Assembly: GCA_021186555.1 (NCBI GenBank)
Contig: JAJKFL010000005.1
Span: forward strand, 124,001-188,000
DNA length: 64,000 nucleotides
Direction of reading: 5' to 3'
Origin: Reticulitermes speratus
Taxonomy: Eukaryota; Arthropoda; Insecta; Blattodea; Rhinotermitidae
Shown one piece after another: positions 31,025-42,686 of this stretch. Numbering within the stretch: position 1 is the stretch's first letter; each line of letters begins with the position of its first letter. A model generated the notes under the pieces. It had not been told where the DNA came from, made no database searches, and saw nothing but the letters and a program-made list of their open reading frames with translations. The translations under genes were made by a program, and so were the position numbers.

Positions 31025-32065
31025 TGTTTTAATAGACACAACACAAAACGTGTTTGTAGACCGCAGTTACGGCGCACGAAGGCAATCAACGTTACTTAAT
31101 AACAGACAGAACTTTACTGAGCTGGGTGTGATCTGCACCGTCGCAGGACAGTGGGCAAGCTGACCAGACAGTCACGTGGTCGCACAGCGATTCGTCGAAC
31201 TAGTCACGAAAGGTCAAAACAAAGGCATTACAATGGGTTATCACGAAAGATCGGATCCCCAACATCACGATTCACGAACATCGAACTCCTATTGTATTCG
31301 GTTCTATCAGCATATTGCTCAAGAGGCTGTGTCGCCATTGCTGCAGTTTTCCGTCAATAACCTGTCACCTGTCAATTCCGTTTAATCATTACCACGTTTT
31401 GTGCTTCACAGAAATTCCGTCCTTTCTCCGTCCGACGCAAGACATCGTGTTTAATGACGTCACAAACTGCACGCTTGTATTTCTAGAACCATCACTACTG
31501 CAGCTTGATTTATTTCTGCTGATGAGAAAACACAATTACTGCATGCAGAGTTACACTAGTTGTAGCTCAGCGCGCTGTAATGTACGTGTATCTAACGCAG
31601 TGCATGAAGAACGACTGTGTGCAGCTGTAAGCATTGCCTGGATACTGCAAGGTATGCAGCAAGTTTAACACTGTAGTCACGTGGCCACGATCACACGGAT
31701 GCACTCTTCTACAGCACTGACAGACAGCTGACTGCTGTGAAGTCCCTCTTCAGCAGTCGGCAGCTCCTGTCTATTGCTACCTTCACACAGTGTTCACATA
31801 ATTCAGTTATTGGACGGACTCGATCCTAAGTTGCTTCAATTTAGTTAACATTCTCATATACTTTATACACTTATTTAAAAACAACTTTAATATATCTTTA
31901 CAAGTGTGTCTCAAGCGATCGCTTTTTTCTAGGCATTGAAACTACAATTTGGTACAAGTTTGTTATCTCTCTCGTGCACTAATCATGTTCTCTCTCTCGT
32001 TCCGTTAGCTGCAGCCACTCCTATGCTGACAACGATATTGCTCTAAGCACTCGTCTCGTATTGGT
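31025..32065. other. Unique sequence
   Basis: About 1 kb without any array, SINE or coding signal that I can recognise on either strand. Confidence 0.45.
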
Positions 32066-32600
32066 CATGTAAGCTGTACATATCGTCATGTAAGCTGCAC
32101 ATATCGTCATGTAAGCTGCACATATCGTCATGTAAGCTGCACATATCGTCATGTAAGCTGCACATATTGTCATGTAAGCTGCACATATCGTCATGTAAGC
32201 TGCACATATCATGTAAGCTGTACATATCGTCATGTAAGCTGCACATATCGTCATGTAAGCTGCACATATCATGTAAGCTGTACATATCGTCATGTAAGCT
32301 GCACATATCGTCATGTAAGCTGCACATATCGTCATGTAAGCTGCACATATCGTCATGTAAGCTGCACATATCGTCATGTAAGCTGCACATATCATGTAAG
32401 CTGTACATATCGTCATGTAAGCTGCACATATCGTCATGTAAGCTGCACATATCATGTAAGCTGTACATATCGTCATGTAAGCTGTACATATCGTCATGTA
32501 AGCTGCACATATCGTCATGTAAGCTGCACATATCGTCATGTAAGCTGCACATATCGTCATGTAAGCTGCACATATCGTCATGTAAGCTGTACATATCGTC
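32066..32600 (+). repeat. 21/18-bp array, about 26 copies
   Basis: Monomer CATGTAAGCTGCACATATCG plus T. An 18-bp form lacking CGT recurs at regular points and GTACAT replaces GCACAT in some units. The 18-bp form is usually followed by a GTACAT unit, so a composite unit has been copied. Confidence 0.95.
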
Positions 32601-32637
32601 AGCGCTTTCTCTGCAGCCCCCCGCAGTTCACCTGTCG

Positions 32638-32757
32638 GTCTCATCTCAGCACACCGACTGTGACAGACACTGTCGTCTCATCTCAGCACACCGACTGTGA
32701 CAGACACTGTCCACTAACCGCGGTGTTGTGACAGACACTGTCCACGAACCGCGGTGT
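32638..32757 (+). repeat. Two short duplications (36-37 bp each)
   Basis: CTCATCTCAGCACACCGACT is duplicated with its downstream GTGACAGACACTGTC, and the next unit, GTCCACTAACCGCGGTGTT, is duplicated in the same way. Confidence 0.8.
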
Positions 32758-32895
32758 TTTAGTGACTTCTACTGTTATTTTAACACGAGACGGTGGACAA
32801 GCAGCTGGCACTAGACGCTAAACACCAAACAATCTGTAGGCATCACTGCGACTGAAAGCACTAACACTCTCTCGGATCACCAGACGCTTCAGATG

Positions 32896-32996
32896 GCTGA
32901 AAGGCGACTAAACCAGAACTTTGAGAACCATCTCTTTCCTCTCAGATAACAAGGACAGAGATGGTTCTGGAAATTTTGATTTATTCGCCTTTCAAC
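32896..32996 (+). mobile_element. Foldback palindrome, about 100 bp
   Basis: Imperfect arms: GAAAGGCGA with GAACCATCTCT on the left, AGAGATGGTTC with TCGCCTTTC on the right. Unrelated in sequence to the GTTTCG family. Confidence 0.6.
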
Positions 32997-33238
32997 AACG
33001 TGACACTGCTGGTGAGCCGAGAGTTTGACTTTGTTGCACAATCATCAGACTCCCACAGAATTGTGCCTTAACCTGTTCCCCCTTGTACCGTCTTCCTTCT
33101 AGGCCCACAAAGACTGTCCAAATCCGAGAATCTTCAGTAAGAGCGGTAAAAGGTGAGATGCTGTAAACTGTAAACACTAATTTGTGAAATTTATTCTTCC
33201 ATTCATTTCGACATGAATACATTCAGTAGTGTTACCGC

Positions 33239-33335
33239 GATGTGACGTTCTCACAGCGGTACTCCTGAGGATGTGACGATGAGTCATTGGGAGAGTGGTT
33301 CCCGACGTTTCGAAGGAACCTAGTTCAATACGCCA
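33239..33335 (+). repeat. Half-copy of GTTTCG foldback family
   Basis: GATGTGACG followed by TTCCCGACGTTTCGAAGGAA, the same order as the left arm of 29866-29997. No right arm seen. Confidence 0.5.
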
Positions 33336-33575
33336 AATGGCTATTCTTCCTGTACTGCTTGACTCCTGTAAATGAAGGCACTACGTTCTTGTAACGTAGT
33401 CAAATGCGTACCAAACATTGAGCGTCACATCACAAACACCAGCTGCCAGGTTCAATATTCAGAACCTCTCAGCTTCACTCAGTGTGTTTTGTGTTTACTA
33501 TACTTTCATCCACAAACTGCTCTCTATAACAGAGATGCACTGTGTATTCTAACTGGCAGTGATTTTAGCTCTCAG

Positions 33576-33677
33576 GCCGTGCAATGGTTCAGGCGGTTGC
33601 TTAGTCGCCGGCCCACAGTTCTAGCCGTTACCAATCCGGAGAAAATTTGTGGTGGAAAAGTGGCACTGGGACAGGTC
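33576..33677 (+). mobile_element. SINE family B copy
   Basis: CAATGGTTCAGGCGGTTGCT head, then TTAGTCGCCGGCC, ending in AATTTGTGGTGGAAAAGTGG and CACTGGGACAG. Co-linear with the minus-strand copy at 23450-23640. Confidence 0.6.
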
Positions 33678-33849
33678 ATGCACTGTCTGTACCTTACTCG
33701 CAGTGCTCCAACTTAAACGCTACTGTTTGCAGAAGGACAATCGGGCGAAGTCTGGGGACTTTGCAACAAAAGTGATGCTTTGTTGCAAATCGGGTAACAA
33801 TACAAAATAACTGTCATTGTGCTAAGACTTCAAAGTGTTCAGCAGAAAA

Positions 33850-33932
33850 GGTGCACTACATGTGATGCTTGTAGCTGCATGTGATCGGCTAGTAGCTGCA
33901 TGTGATGCTAGTAGCTGCATGTGTGCTAGTAG
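33850..33932 (+). repeat. 19-bp repeat, about 4 copies
   Basis: Degraded units of TAGTAGCTGCATGTGATGC. Confidence 0.8.
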
Positions 33933-34077
33933 CGAACGAAACACGTGTTTGCAGAACTTCATACCAAGACAGCCATTTGGAAGCATACACGTATATAGGC
34001 CTAACTAGATAGCAACAAGATGAGTGTCTGTGACTGTCAGCAGAACAGAACAAGTGTCAGTTGCCAAAGGAAGAAGT

Positions 34078-35560
34078 GAAGTGACTCGCTGTACAGTCTG
34101 ACGTGTGTACGGAACGCAAAGTGAGTGATGCTGTACAGTCTGCTACGTGTGTACGACCAGCAGAAGTGAAGTGACTTGCTGTACAGTCTGCTACGTGTGT
34201 ACGGACACAGCAGAAGTGAAGTGACTTGCTGTACAGTCTGCTACGTGTGTACGGACACAGCAGAAGTGAAGTGACTTGCTGTACAGTCTGCTACGTGTGT
34301 ACGGACACAGCAGAAGTGAAGTGACTTGCTGTACAGTCTGCTACGTGTGTACGGACACAGAAAGAAGTGAAGTGACTTGCTGTACAGTCTGCTACGTGTG
34401 TACGGACACAGCAGAAGTGAAGTGACTTTGCTGTACAGTCTGCTACGTGTGTACGGACACAGCAGAAGTGAAGTGACTTGCTGTACAGTCTGCTACGTGT
34501 GTACGGACACAGCAGAAGTGAAGTGACTTGCTGTACAGTCTGCTACGTGTGTACGGACACATCAGAAGTGAAGTGACTTGCTGTACAGTCTGCTACGTGT
34601 GTACGGACACAGCAAAGTGAAGTGACTTGCTGTACAGTCTGCTACGTGTGTACGGACACAGCAAAGTGAAGTGACTTGCTGTACAGTCTGCTACGTGTGT
34701 ACGGACACAGCAAAGTGAAAGTGACTTGCTGTACAGTCTGCTACGTGTGTACGGACACAGCAGAAGTAAGTGACTTGCTGTACAGTCTGCTACGTGTGTA
34801 CGGACACAGCTAGAAGTGAAGTGACTTGCTGTACAGTCTGCTACGTGTGTACGGACATCAGAAGTGAAGTGACTTGCTGTACAGTCTGCTACGTGTGTAC
34901 GGACACAGCAGAAGTGAAGTGACTTGCTGTACAGTCTGCTACGTGTGTACGGACACAGCAAAGTGAAGTGACTTGCTGTACAGTCTGCTACGTGTGTACG
35001 GACACAGCAGAAGTGAAGTGACTTGCTGTACAGTCTGCTACGTGTGTACGGACACAGCAGAATGAAGTGACTTGCTGTACAGTCTGCTACGTGTGTACGG
35101 ACACAGCAGAAGTGAAGTGACTTGCTGTACAGTCTGCTACGTGTGTACGGACACAGCAGAAGTGAAGTGACTTGCTGTACAGTCTGCTACGTGTGTACGG
35201 ACACAGCAGAAGTGAAGTGACTTGCTGTACAGTACGGACACAGCAGAGAATGGCTGCTGCTACGGCGACACAGCAGAAGTGAAGTGATTTGCTGTACAGT
35301 CTGCTACGTGTGTACGGACACAGCAGAAGTGAAGTGACTTGCTGTTACAGTTGCTACGTGTGTACGGACACAGCAGAAATGAAGTGACTTGCTGTACAGT
35401 CTGCTACGTGTGTACGGACACAGCAGAAGTGAAGTGACTTTCTGTATAGTCTGCTACGTGTGTACGGACACAGCAGAATGAAGTGACTTGCTGTACAGTC
35501 TGCTACGTGTGTACGGACACAGCAGAATGAAGTGACTTGCTGTACAGTACGGACACAGCA
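34078..35560 (+). repeat. 50-bp minisatellite array, about 29 copies
   Basis: Monomer with GTGACTTGCTGTACAGTCTG and CTACGTGTGTACGGACACAG. It contains the palindrome CTGTACAG. Many 1-bp indels and some shortened copies (35230-35260, 35540-35560) mark an older, less homogeneous array. Confidence 0.96.
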
Positions 35561-35639
35561 GAGAATCCGGCTGCTCCACTGGCTACACGGCGTCACATTT
35601 CACGAGACAGCAGTATTCTAAAAGACGACTACGTTTTGC

Positions 35640-35695
35640 CTACATAAAGTACTGGACATGACGTCATACTCATTCCCGTTACATACTTTATGTAC
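35640..35695 (+). repeat. Short palindrome with central CRE
   Basis: TACATAAAGTA and TACTTTATGTA flank a loop holding TGACGTCA. A foldback of about 55 bp. The CRE match may be incidental. Confidence 0.5.
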
Positions 35696-35931
35696 GGGGA
35701 CAGATCCTGTATCCGAAATATCTTGTTTAAGTTCTTACTTAAAAAGCAGGGCGATGAGAAGTACAAGCAGTAAATGAGGCCAACTGTAATGTTGGAACAT
35801 GGGAATTGAATTGTAATATGAGTGGTCAATTATTTACCTAAATCCTTTTTAGTGGCTCCCGTCAAAGCAGACATTAGAAGTGACTGTGAGCTGTTGTTTG
35901 ATTTTAATTAGAAGATTATGTCACATTACGT

Positions 35932-36563
35932 CACTGAACAGTAACGCACACTTCCTGCTGTATCCACTGAACAGTAACGCACACTTCCTGCTGTATCCAC
36001 TGAACAGTAACGCACACTTCCTGCTGTATCCACTGAACAGTAACGCACACTTCCTGCTGTATCCACTGAACAGTAACGCACACTTCCTGCTGTATCCACT
36101 GAACAGTAACGCACACTTCCTGCTGTATCCACTGAACAGTAACGCACACTTCCTGCTGTATCCACTGAACAGTAACGCACACTTCCTGCTGTATCCACTG
36201 AACAGTAACCACACTTCCTGCTGTATCCACTGAACAGTAACGCACACTTCCTGCTGTATCCACTGAACAGTAACGCACACTTCCTGCTGTATCCACTGAA
36301 CAGTAACGCACACTTCCTGCTGTATCCACTGAACAGTAACACACACTTCCTGCTGTATCCACTGAACAGTAACGCACACTTCCTGCTGTATCCACTGAAC
36401 AGTAACGCACACTTCCTGCTGTATCCACTGAACAGTAACGCACACTTCCTGCTGTATCCACTGAACAGTAACGCACACTTCCTGCTGTATCCACTGAACA
36501 GTAACGCACACTTCCTGCTGTATCCACTGAACAGTAACGCACACTTCCTGCTGTATCCACTGC
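35932..36563 (+). repeat. 33-bp minisatellite array, 19 copies
   Basis: Monomer with CTGAACAGTAACGCACACTT and CCTGCTGTATCCA. Nearly perfect; one copy lacks a G (36205-36215) and one has ACACAC. Eleven codons per unit opens several frames; not a gene. Confidence 0.97.
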
Positions 36564-36751
36564 ACTGCGCTTTGACTTCGTTAAATATTTCGTTGCTATG
36601 ACGCTCGGAGGCAGCACGAATTCCTACATTAATAAATAGTGGAAAAAATGGCGGGTGGTTGGTGGATTTTGCAGGATGGTTAGCTGGAGTACCCGGCTAC
36701 TTGAACTTTGGTTTGGTGGTTCAAAATAAGTCCTTCGACAGGTGGTAGGAC

Positions 36752-36856
36752 AAAGTTGGTAACAACAGCTGAACATTTGGTACGGTAAAGTTGGTAACAA
36801 CGGCTGAACAGTTGGTAAGAGAGGTTGGTAACAACATTTAAACAGTTGGTAAGAAA
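36752..36856 (+). repeat. Degenerate 36-38-bp repeat, 3 copies
   Basis: AAAGTTGGTAACAAC, GCTGAAC, then a TTGGTA block repeat with many differences; an old array. Confidence 0.75.
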
Positions 36857-37578
36857 AAGCTGATAAAGTCAGCTGGAGGTGTCGGAACACTGCATGGGCT
36901 GTCACTGGCCACCGGCAAGGACGAGCGGGCTACTGTCATCCTCAACTTTAGACAAATTCGCAGATTGCCTTCAGAGAATTTCATTTATGACAGAACTAGG
37001 CAGTGCAAATTAGCGACCAGCGCACAGCACGTTGTGGAGAAACAACCGGAAGTTTAAAATTGTCCTACATGTTTCGTCAGGCTGGGCCAGCATCAGGAAG
37101 AACGTGTGAACTAGCATACTTAAGTTGTACACAAACTGCTGCCTTCAGTAAGCTGACCTATTACCTATTGCCAATTATATATAATGCTGGCAATATTGGA
37201 ACTTTCTGTACCCCTATCCTCCGAAAAGTGTCGAACGTGCAAATTTCATATTCAGTGAGAGTGTAACAGGCGAGTACGTTCACAAACTACAGCAGTTTCA
37301 CGTCAATAACTGTGTTAGTCGTCACCACTGTTGAACCTGAAGAGCACGAGAGCCACATACAGTTTTGAGTGTCTGCACAATAACTTGAATGCGACTGTGT
37401 GTTGCGGACTTCCTTGTCTCGGGAAACACCTGTAAAAGAAGAACTTAAGTCTACATGTCGAACTGTTTTATTTCCCGCAATTTTAAGGCACTGAAAGCAA
37501 TAAAAGAAAGTCCGATTTCCTTCCAACAACTGGCCGCGCCGTGTCAGTGTTTGTCCTCAGTTTGCACATGCCCTCAAT
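36857..37578. other. Unique sequence
   Basis: No gene seen. CTACATGTTTCGTCAGGCT and GCATCAGGAA at 37064-37100 look like a half-copy of the GTTTCG foldback family. Confidence 0.45.
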
Positions 37579-37735
37579 GTCAGCTTTCCTAATTGATGGA
37601 TTGAAGAAGTTTACCAATATCCTGGCCACTAAGAAGTCCACACTTCACACCACTAGATTTTCTGTTGCTGGAGTATAAGAGAAACTTTTGTTAACAGAGA
37701 AGCTGGGCTATTTACGTCACCTGTGAAGGATAACT
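37579..37735 (+). pseudogene. Relic of a Tc/mariner-IS630-type DDE transposase
   Basis: One frame reads SWPLRSPHFTPLDFLLLEYK, after two stops within the preceding residues. This aligns with the conserved block WPPRSPDLTPLDFFLWGYxK around the second/third catalytic acid of Tc/mariner-superfamily transposases. In that alignment the Asp of SPD is now His, and a stop follows within ten residues. It is a decayed fragment of about 50 codons; no terminal inverted repeats found. Confidence 0.65.
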
Positions 37736-38024
37736 TATTCTGCTGCACAGAAAGTCACTGCGGGCATGCCGTCTTAGCTCGGACGAAAAGCAACAGCGTC
37801 TGATTGTGTGGAGGGCTAAAAGGAAATTCTTAAACTCTACAGACATTAACAATTACCTAGTGCCTCATATTTGATGTTAGGAAGTCCTTGCGCGGTAGTT
37901 CTGTATTTAGCGTACTGGGCACATGAATGTGGCTGCCTAATCGCTGGAAATAATGTGGTAACTATATTGAACTGTCCACATTATGACGAGGATGGCATAA
38001 GATAGAAGTTATAGGCTACTTGAG
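37736..38024. other. Unique sequence
   Basis: Possibly decayed transposon 3' sequence. Nothing recognisable. Confidence 0.4.
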
Positions 38025-38315
38025 AGTATACTGGGGGCACGCGGTGGACCAGTTGGTTGACGCACTGCGCTGCAAACCGGAAGGTCGCGGGTTCGATGAT
38101 ATAATTCTTCTGGCCGCACTCGTCGACTAAGCTTCTAACAGAAATGAGTATCCAGGAATATTTCCTGTGGCGTAAAGGTGGCCGGTGCGTAGGGCTGACA
38201 ACCTTACCACCTTCATGTGCCGATTTTCCAGCAATTCTGGGAGCCTCAAACTCCTGTAGCCCTAAGGGCCTGTCCAGGCCTGTAATGGGATTGCTTTCGC
38301 TTTACCTTGAGAGTA
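38025..38315 (+). mobile_element. SINE family A copy (best preserved)
   Basis: Head GCGGTGGACCAGTTGG (A box) and GGTCGCGGGTTCGATGA (B box) at normal tRNA spacing. Body includes GGCGTAAAGGTGGCCGGTGC, and the tail is GGGCCTGTCCAGGCCTGTAA ending in CTTTACCTT. A tRNA-derived SINE; its body and tail match 20344-20632 in reverse. It would be transcribed by RNA polymerase III from the internal boxes. Confidence 0.75.
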
Positions 38316-38534
38316 TATTGGGAGGTTAAACTTCAGACAACTTAATCCAGAGGAATATAAAGCTGTTACATAAACAAACCTCTAAATTATATCACAAGGA
38401 AAAACCTAATGCACCAAAAAAGATTTTAAATATATCATGGCATTACTATGACTGACATTACAGGAAAAATAATTCATACATATTCTATTCATAAAAGAGA
38501 GCTTTGGCTTTTTATAGAATATTGCAAGAGAGGA

Positions 38535-41124
38535 TTACTGCCTGACACTGCACGTTGTAATAACGTTACATTACTGCCTGACACTGCACGTTGTAATAAC
38601 GTTACATTACTGCCTAACACAGCACGTTGTAATAACGTTATATTACTGCCTAACACTGCACGTTGTAATAACGTTATATTACTGCCTGACACTGCACGTT
38701 GTAATAACGTTACATTACTGCCTGACACTGCACGTTGTAATAACGTTACATTACTGCCTGACACTGCACGTTGTAATAACGTTACATTACTGCCTGACAC
38801 TGCACGTTGTAATAACGTTACATTACTGCCTGACACTGCACGTTGTAATAACGTTACATTACTGCCTAACACTGCACGTTGTAATAACGTTACATTACTG
38901 CCTAACACTGCACGTTGTAATAACGTTACATTACTGCCTGACACTGCACGTTGTAATAACGTTATATTACTGCCTGACACTGCACGTTGTAATAACGTTA
39001 CATTACTGCCTAACACTGCACGTTGTAATAACGTTACATTACAGCCTAACACTGCACGTTGTAATAACGTTACATTACTGCCTGACACTGCACGTTGTAA
39101 TAAGTTATATTACTGCCTGACACTGCACGTTGTAATAACGTTAATTACTGCCTAACACTGCACGTTGTAATAACGTTACATTACTGCCTGACACTGCACG
39201 TTGTAATAACGTTATATTACTGCCTAAACACTGCACGTTGTAATAACGTTACATTACTGCCTAACACTGCACGTTGTAATAACGTTACATTACTGCCTGA
39301 CACTGCACGTTGTAATAAGTTATATTACTGCCTGACACTGCACGTTGTAATAACGTTATATTACTGCCTAACACTGCACGTTGTAATAACGTTACATTAC
39401 TGCCTGACACTGCACGTTGTAATAACGTTACATTACTGCCTGACACTGCACGTTGTAATAACGTTAATTACTGCCTAACATGCACGTTGTAATAACGTTA
39501 CATATACTGCCTGACACTGCACGTTGTAATAACGTTATATTACTGCCTAACACTGCACGTTGTAATAACGTTAATTACTGCCTAACACTGCACGTTGTAA
39601 TAACGTTATATTACTGCCTAACACTGCACGTTGTAATAACGTTACGTTACTGCCTGACACTGCACGTTGTAATAACGTTACTTACTGCCTGACACTGCAC
39701 GTTGTAATAACGTTATATTACTGCCTAACACTGCACGTTGTAATAACGTTACATTACTGCCTGACACTGCACGTTGTAATAACGTTACATTACTGCCTGA
39801 CACTGCACGTTGTAATAACGTTACATTACTGCCTGACACTGCACGTTGTAATAACGTTACTTACTGCCTACACTGCACGTTGTAATAACGTTATATTACT
39901 GCCTAACACTGCACGTTGTAATAACGTTATATTACTGCCTGACACTGCACGTTGTAATAACGTTACTATTACTGCCTGACACTGCACGTTGTAATAACGT
40001 TACATTACTGCCTAACACTGCACGTTGTAATAACGTTATTACTGCCTAACACTACTGCACGTTGTAATAACGTTTACGTTACTGCCTGACACTGCACGTT
40101 GTAATAACGTTACATTACTGCCTGACACTGCACGTTGTAATAACGTTATATTACTGCCTAACACTGCACGTTGTAATAACGTTACATTACTGCCTGACAC
40201 TGCACGTTGTAATAACGTTACATTACTGCCTGACACTGCACGTTGTAATAACGTTATATTACTGCCTGACACTGCACGTTGTAATAACGTTACGTTACTG
40301 CCTGACACTGCACGTTGTAATAACGTTACATTACTGCCTGACACTGCACGTTGTAATAACGTTATATTACTGCCTGACACTGCACGTTGTAATAACTTTA
40401 CATTACTGCCTGACACTGCACGTTGTAATAACGTTATATTACTGCCTGACACTGCACGTTGTAATAACGTTAATTACTGCCTGACACTGCACGTTGTAAT
40501 AACGTTACTTACTGCCTGACACTGCACGTTGTAATAACGTTACATTACTGCCTGACACTGCACGTTGTAATAACGTTATATTACTGCCTGACACTGCACG
40601 TTGTAATAACGTTACATTACTGCCTGACACTGCACGTTGTAATAACGTTATATTACTGCCTGACACTGCACGTTGTAATAACGTTACGTTACTGCCTGAC
40701 ACTGCACGTTGTAATAACGTTATATTACTGCCTGACACTGCACGTTGTAATAACGTTACATTACTGCCTGACACTGCACGTTGTAATAACGTTATATTAC
40801 TGCCTGACACTGCACGTTGTAATAACGTTACGTTACTGCCTGACACTGCACGTTGTAATAACGTTATATTACTGCCTGACACTGCACGTTGTAATAACGT
40901 TATATTACTGCCTGACACTGCACGTTGTAATAACGTTATATTACTGCCTGACACTGCACGTTGTAATAACGTTATATTACTGCCTGACACTGCACGTTGT
41001 AATAACGTTACGTTACTGCCTGACACTGCACGTTGTAATAACGTTATATTACTGCCTGACACTGCACGTTGTAATAACGTTACATTACTGCCTGACACTG
41101 CACGTTGTAATAACGTTACATTAT
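38535..41124 (+). repeat. 36-bp minisatellite array, about 72 copies
   Basis: Monomer with TTACTGCCTGACACTGCACG and TTGTAATAACGTTACA. G/A (CTGAC or CTAAC) and ACA/ATA variants alternate; after 40500 almost all are CTGAC, so the right end is more homogenised. Twelve codons per unit gives antisense frames that are not genes. Confidence 0.97.
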
Positions 41125-42261
41125 CTTTCTTACAGTCACACAGTTCACCGTATATTTCCACATAATTTAAAGTTTATGTTTAAAACGACTGAAGGTGCGC
41201 AACTCCAAAAGGCACGATAACTGTTTACTTAGCACTCCAATCAGGCAAAAGATGGATATTTCTAGACAGACTTTGTGTCCGGTACTGTGTAATGAATTTT
41301 GAAAGAAATTTTTGTAAGCTGCTGAGATTGTATTTTGCCCTCCCACGTTCATAAATATGTTTGTTCTCCGCACGAAAGGTTTCAGGCATTCTCTGTCACA
41401 CAGCCACGTTCACTGTAGTTCAAGCTGCTGACAAAGGGTCAATTTTGCACTTAACACATTTCGAAAGAACAATGTCGTTAGTTCAGTGGAACTGCTGTAC
41501 CAGTTCTGTGTGGCCAGCTGCCCTGTCAGCGTCAGAGCAAGGCTAGCGCGAGTTGTTGATGGAGCGAACCGTAAGAACAGCAGCTGCAGTTTTGTCTTGA
41601 CGGGGAAGTTATTGCGTACACAAGAGTGCGTCCCCAAATGTTATTGAGCATCAGCAGCTACATGTTTCGCCTCGTAAGTTGAGTCATCATCAGGCTGTGT
41701 ACAACAGTCGTCAAACTGAACAGAAAATATTAGAAAATGTACACATGTAACATCGTCTATGCTCTGTGGAACAGTGCTTACTTTATTTGCAATTTATTTC
41801 ATTCTGTTGCCGCTTTTCTGCCTGCATTAACAGTACTGACCTATACCAATGTAGAAAGATTATAAGTGGCACATGTACCAGTATTAACCTTAGTGCATAT
41901 CAGCAAATTCTGAAGGAAAGAATCGAAATCTCCACACTTTCCAACACAGTAATATAAGTTACGTTTCTTCCTCTTCATGAACTTTGTATACAGGTGCGCT
42001 GATAAATCGACGTACGAGTCGAAGCATGTAGCTGAAGATACAAACCTGTATCGAAAGTAACTGAGTTCAATGTAAACTTTGTGTTTATGCATACAAACAA
42101 CACGAGGCGACGTTTAATTATAAACTTCACAGTACTATAATCTAAATAATAAGAAGGACCAGAGTTTCTCTACTGTAAGAAATGTCAAATTGTTATTCCT
42201 TATAGGCTATTTCGTTAGGTGTATATTACACAGAAAGTGTCAAGTGAACGTTGTGGACGTA
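41125..42261. other. Unique sequence with foldback half-copies
   Basis: No gene. CTACATGTTTCGCCTCG with CATCATCAGG at 41658-41695, and GAAGATACAAACC with GTATCGAAA at 42033-42055, resemble GTTTCG foldback halves. Confidence 0.45.
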
Positions 42262-42611
42262 AAATGTGACATAACATTATAGAAATGTGACATAACATTA
42301 TACAAATGTGACATAACATTATACAAATGTGACATAACATTATACAAATGACATAACATTATAGAAATGTGACATAACATTATACAAATGTGACGTAACA
42401 TTATAAAATGTGACTAACATTATACAAATGTGACTAACATTATACAAATGTGACATAACATTATACAAATGTGACATAACATTATAGAAATGTGACATAA
42501 CATTATAGAAATGTGACATAACATTATAGAAATGTGACATAACATTATACAAATGTGACATAACATTATACAAATGTGACATAACATTATACAAATGTGA
42601 ACATTATAAAT
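42262..42611 (+). repeat. 21-bp array, about 16 copies
   Basis: Monomer AATGTGACATAACATTATAC plus A, with several 1-3-bp deletions. AT-rich. Confidence 0.95.
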
Positions 42612-42686
42612 GATATAGAAATATCTTTAAAAGTTAATCCGCTATAAAGCACTGTAACTTGAAGAAATTCGCGGCTTATATTAGAT

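Noticed and set aside
30390..31163. Frames on both strands with CRGEEQQV or LLFTSAHL repeats
   Set aside because: Eight-codon monomer of a perfect 24-bp array opens five frames; no independent coding evidence.
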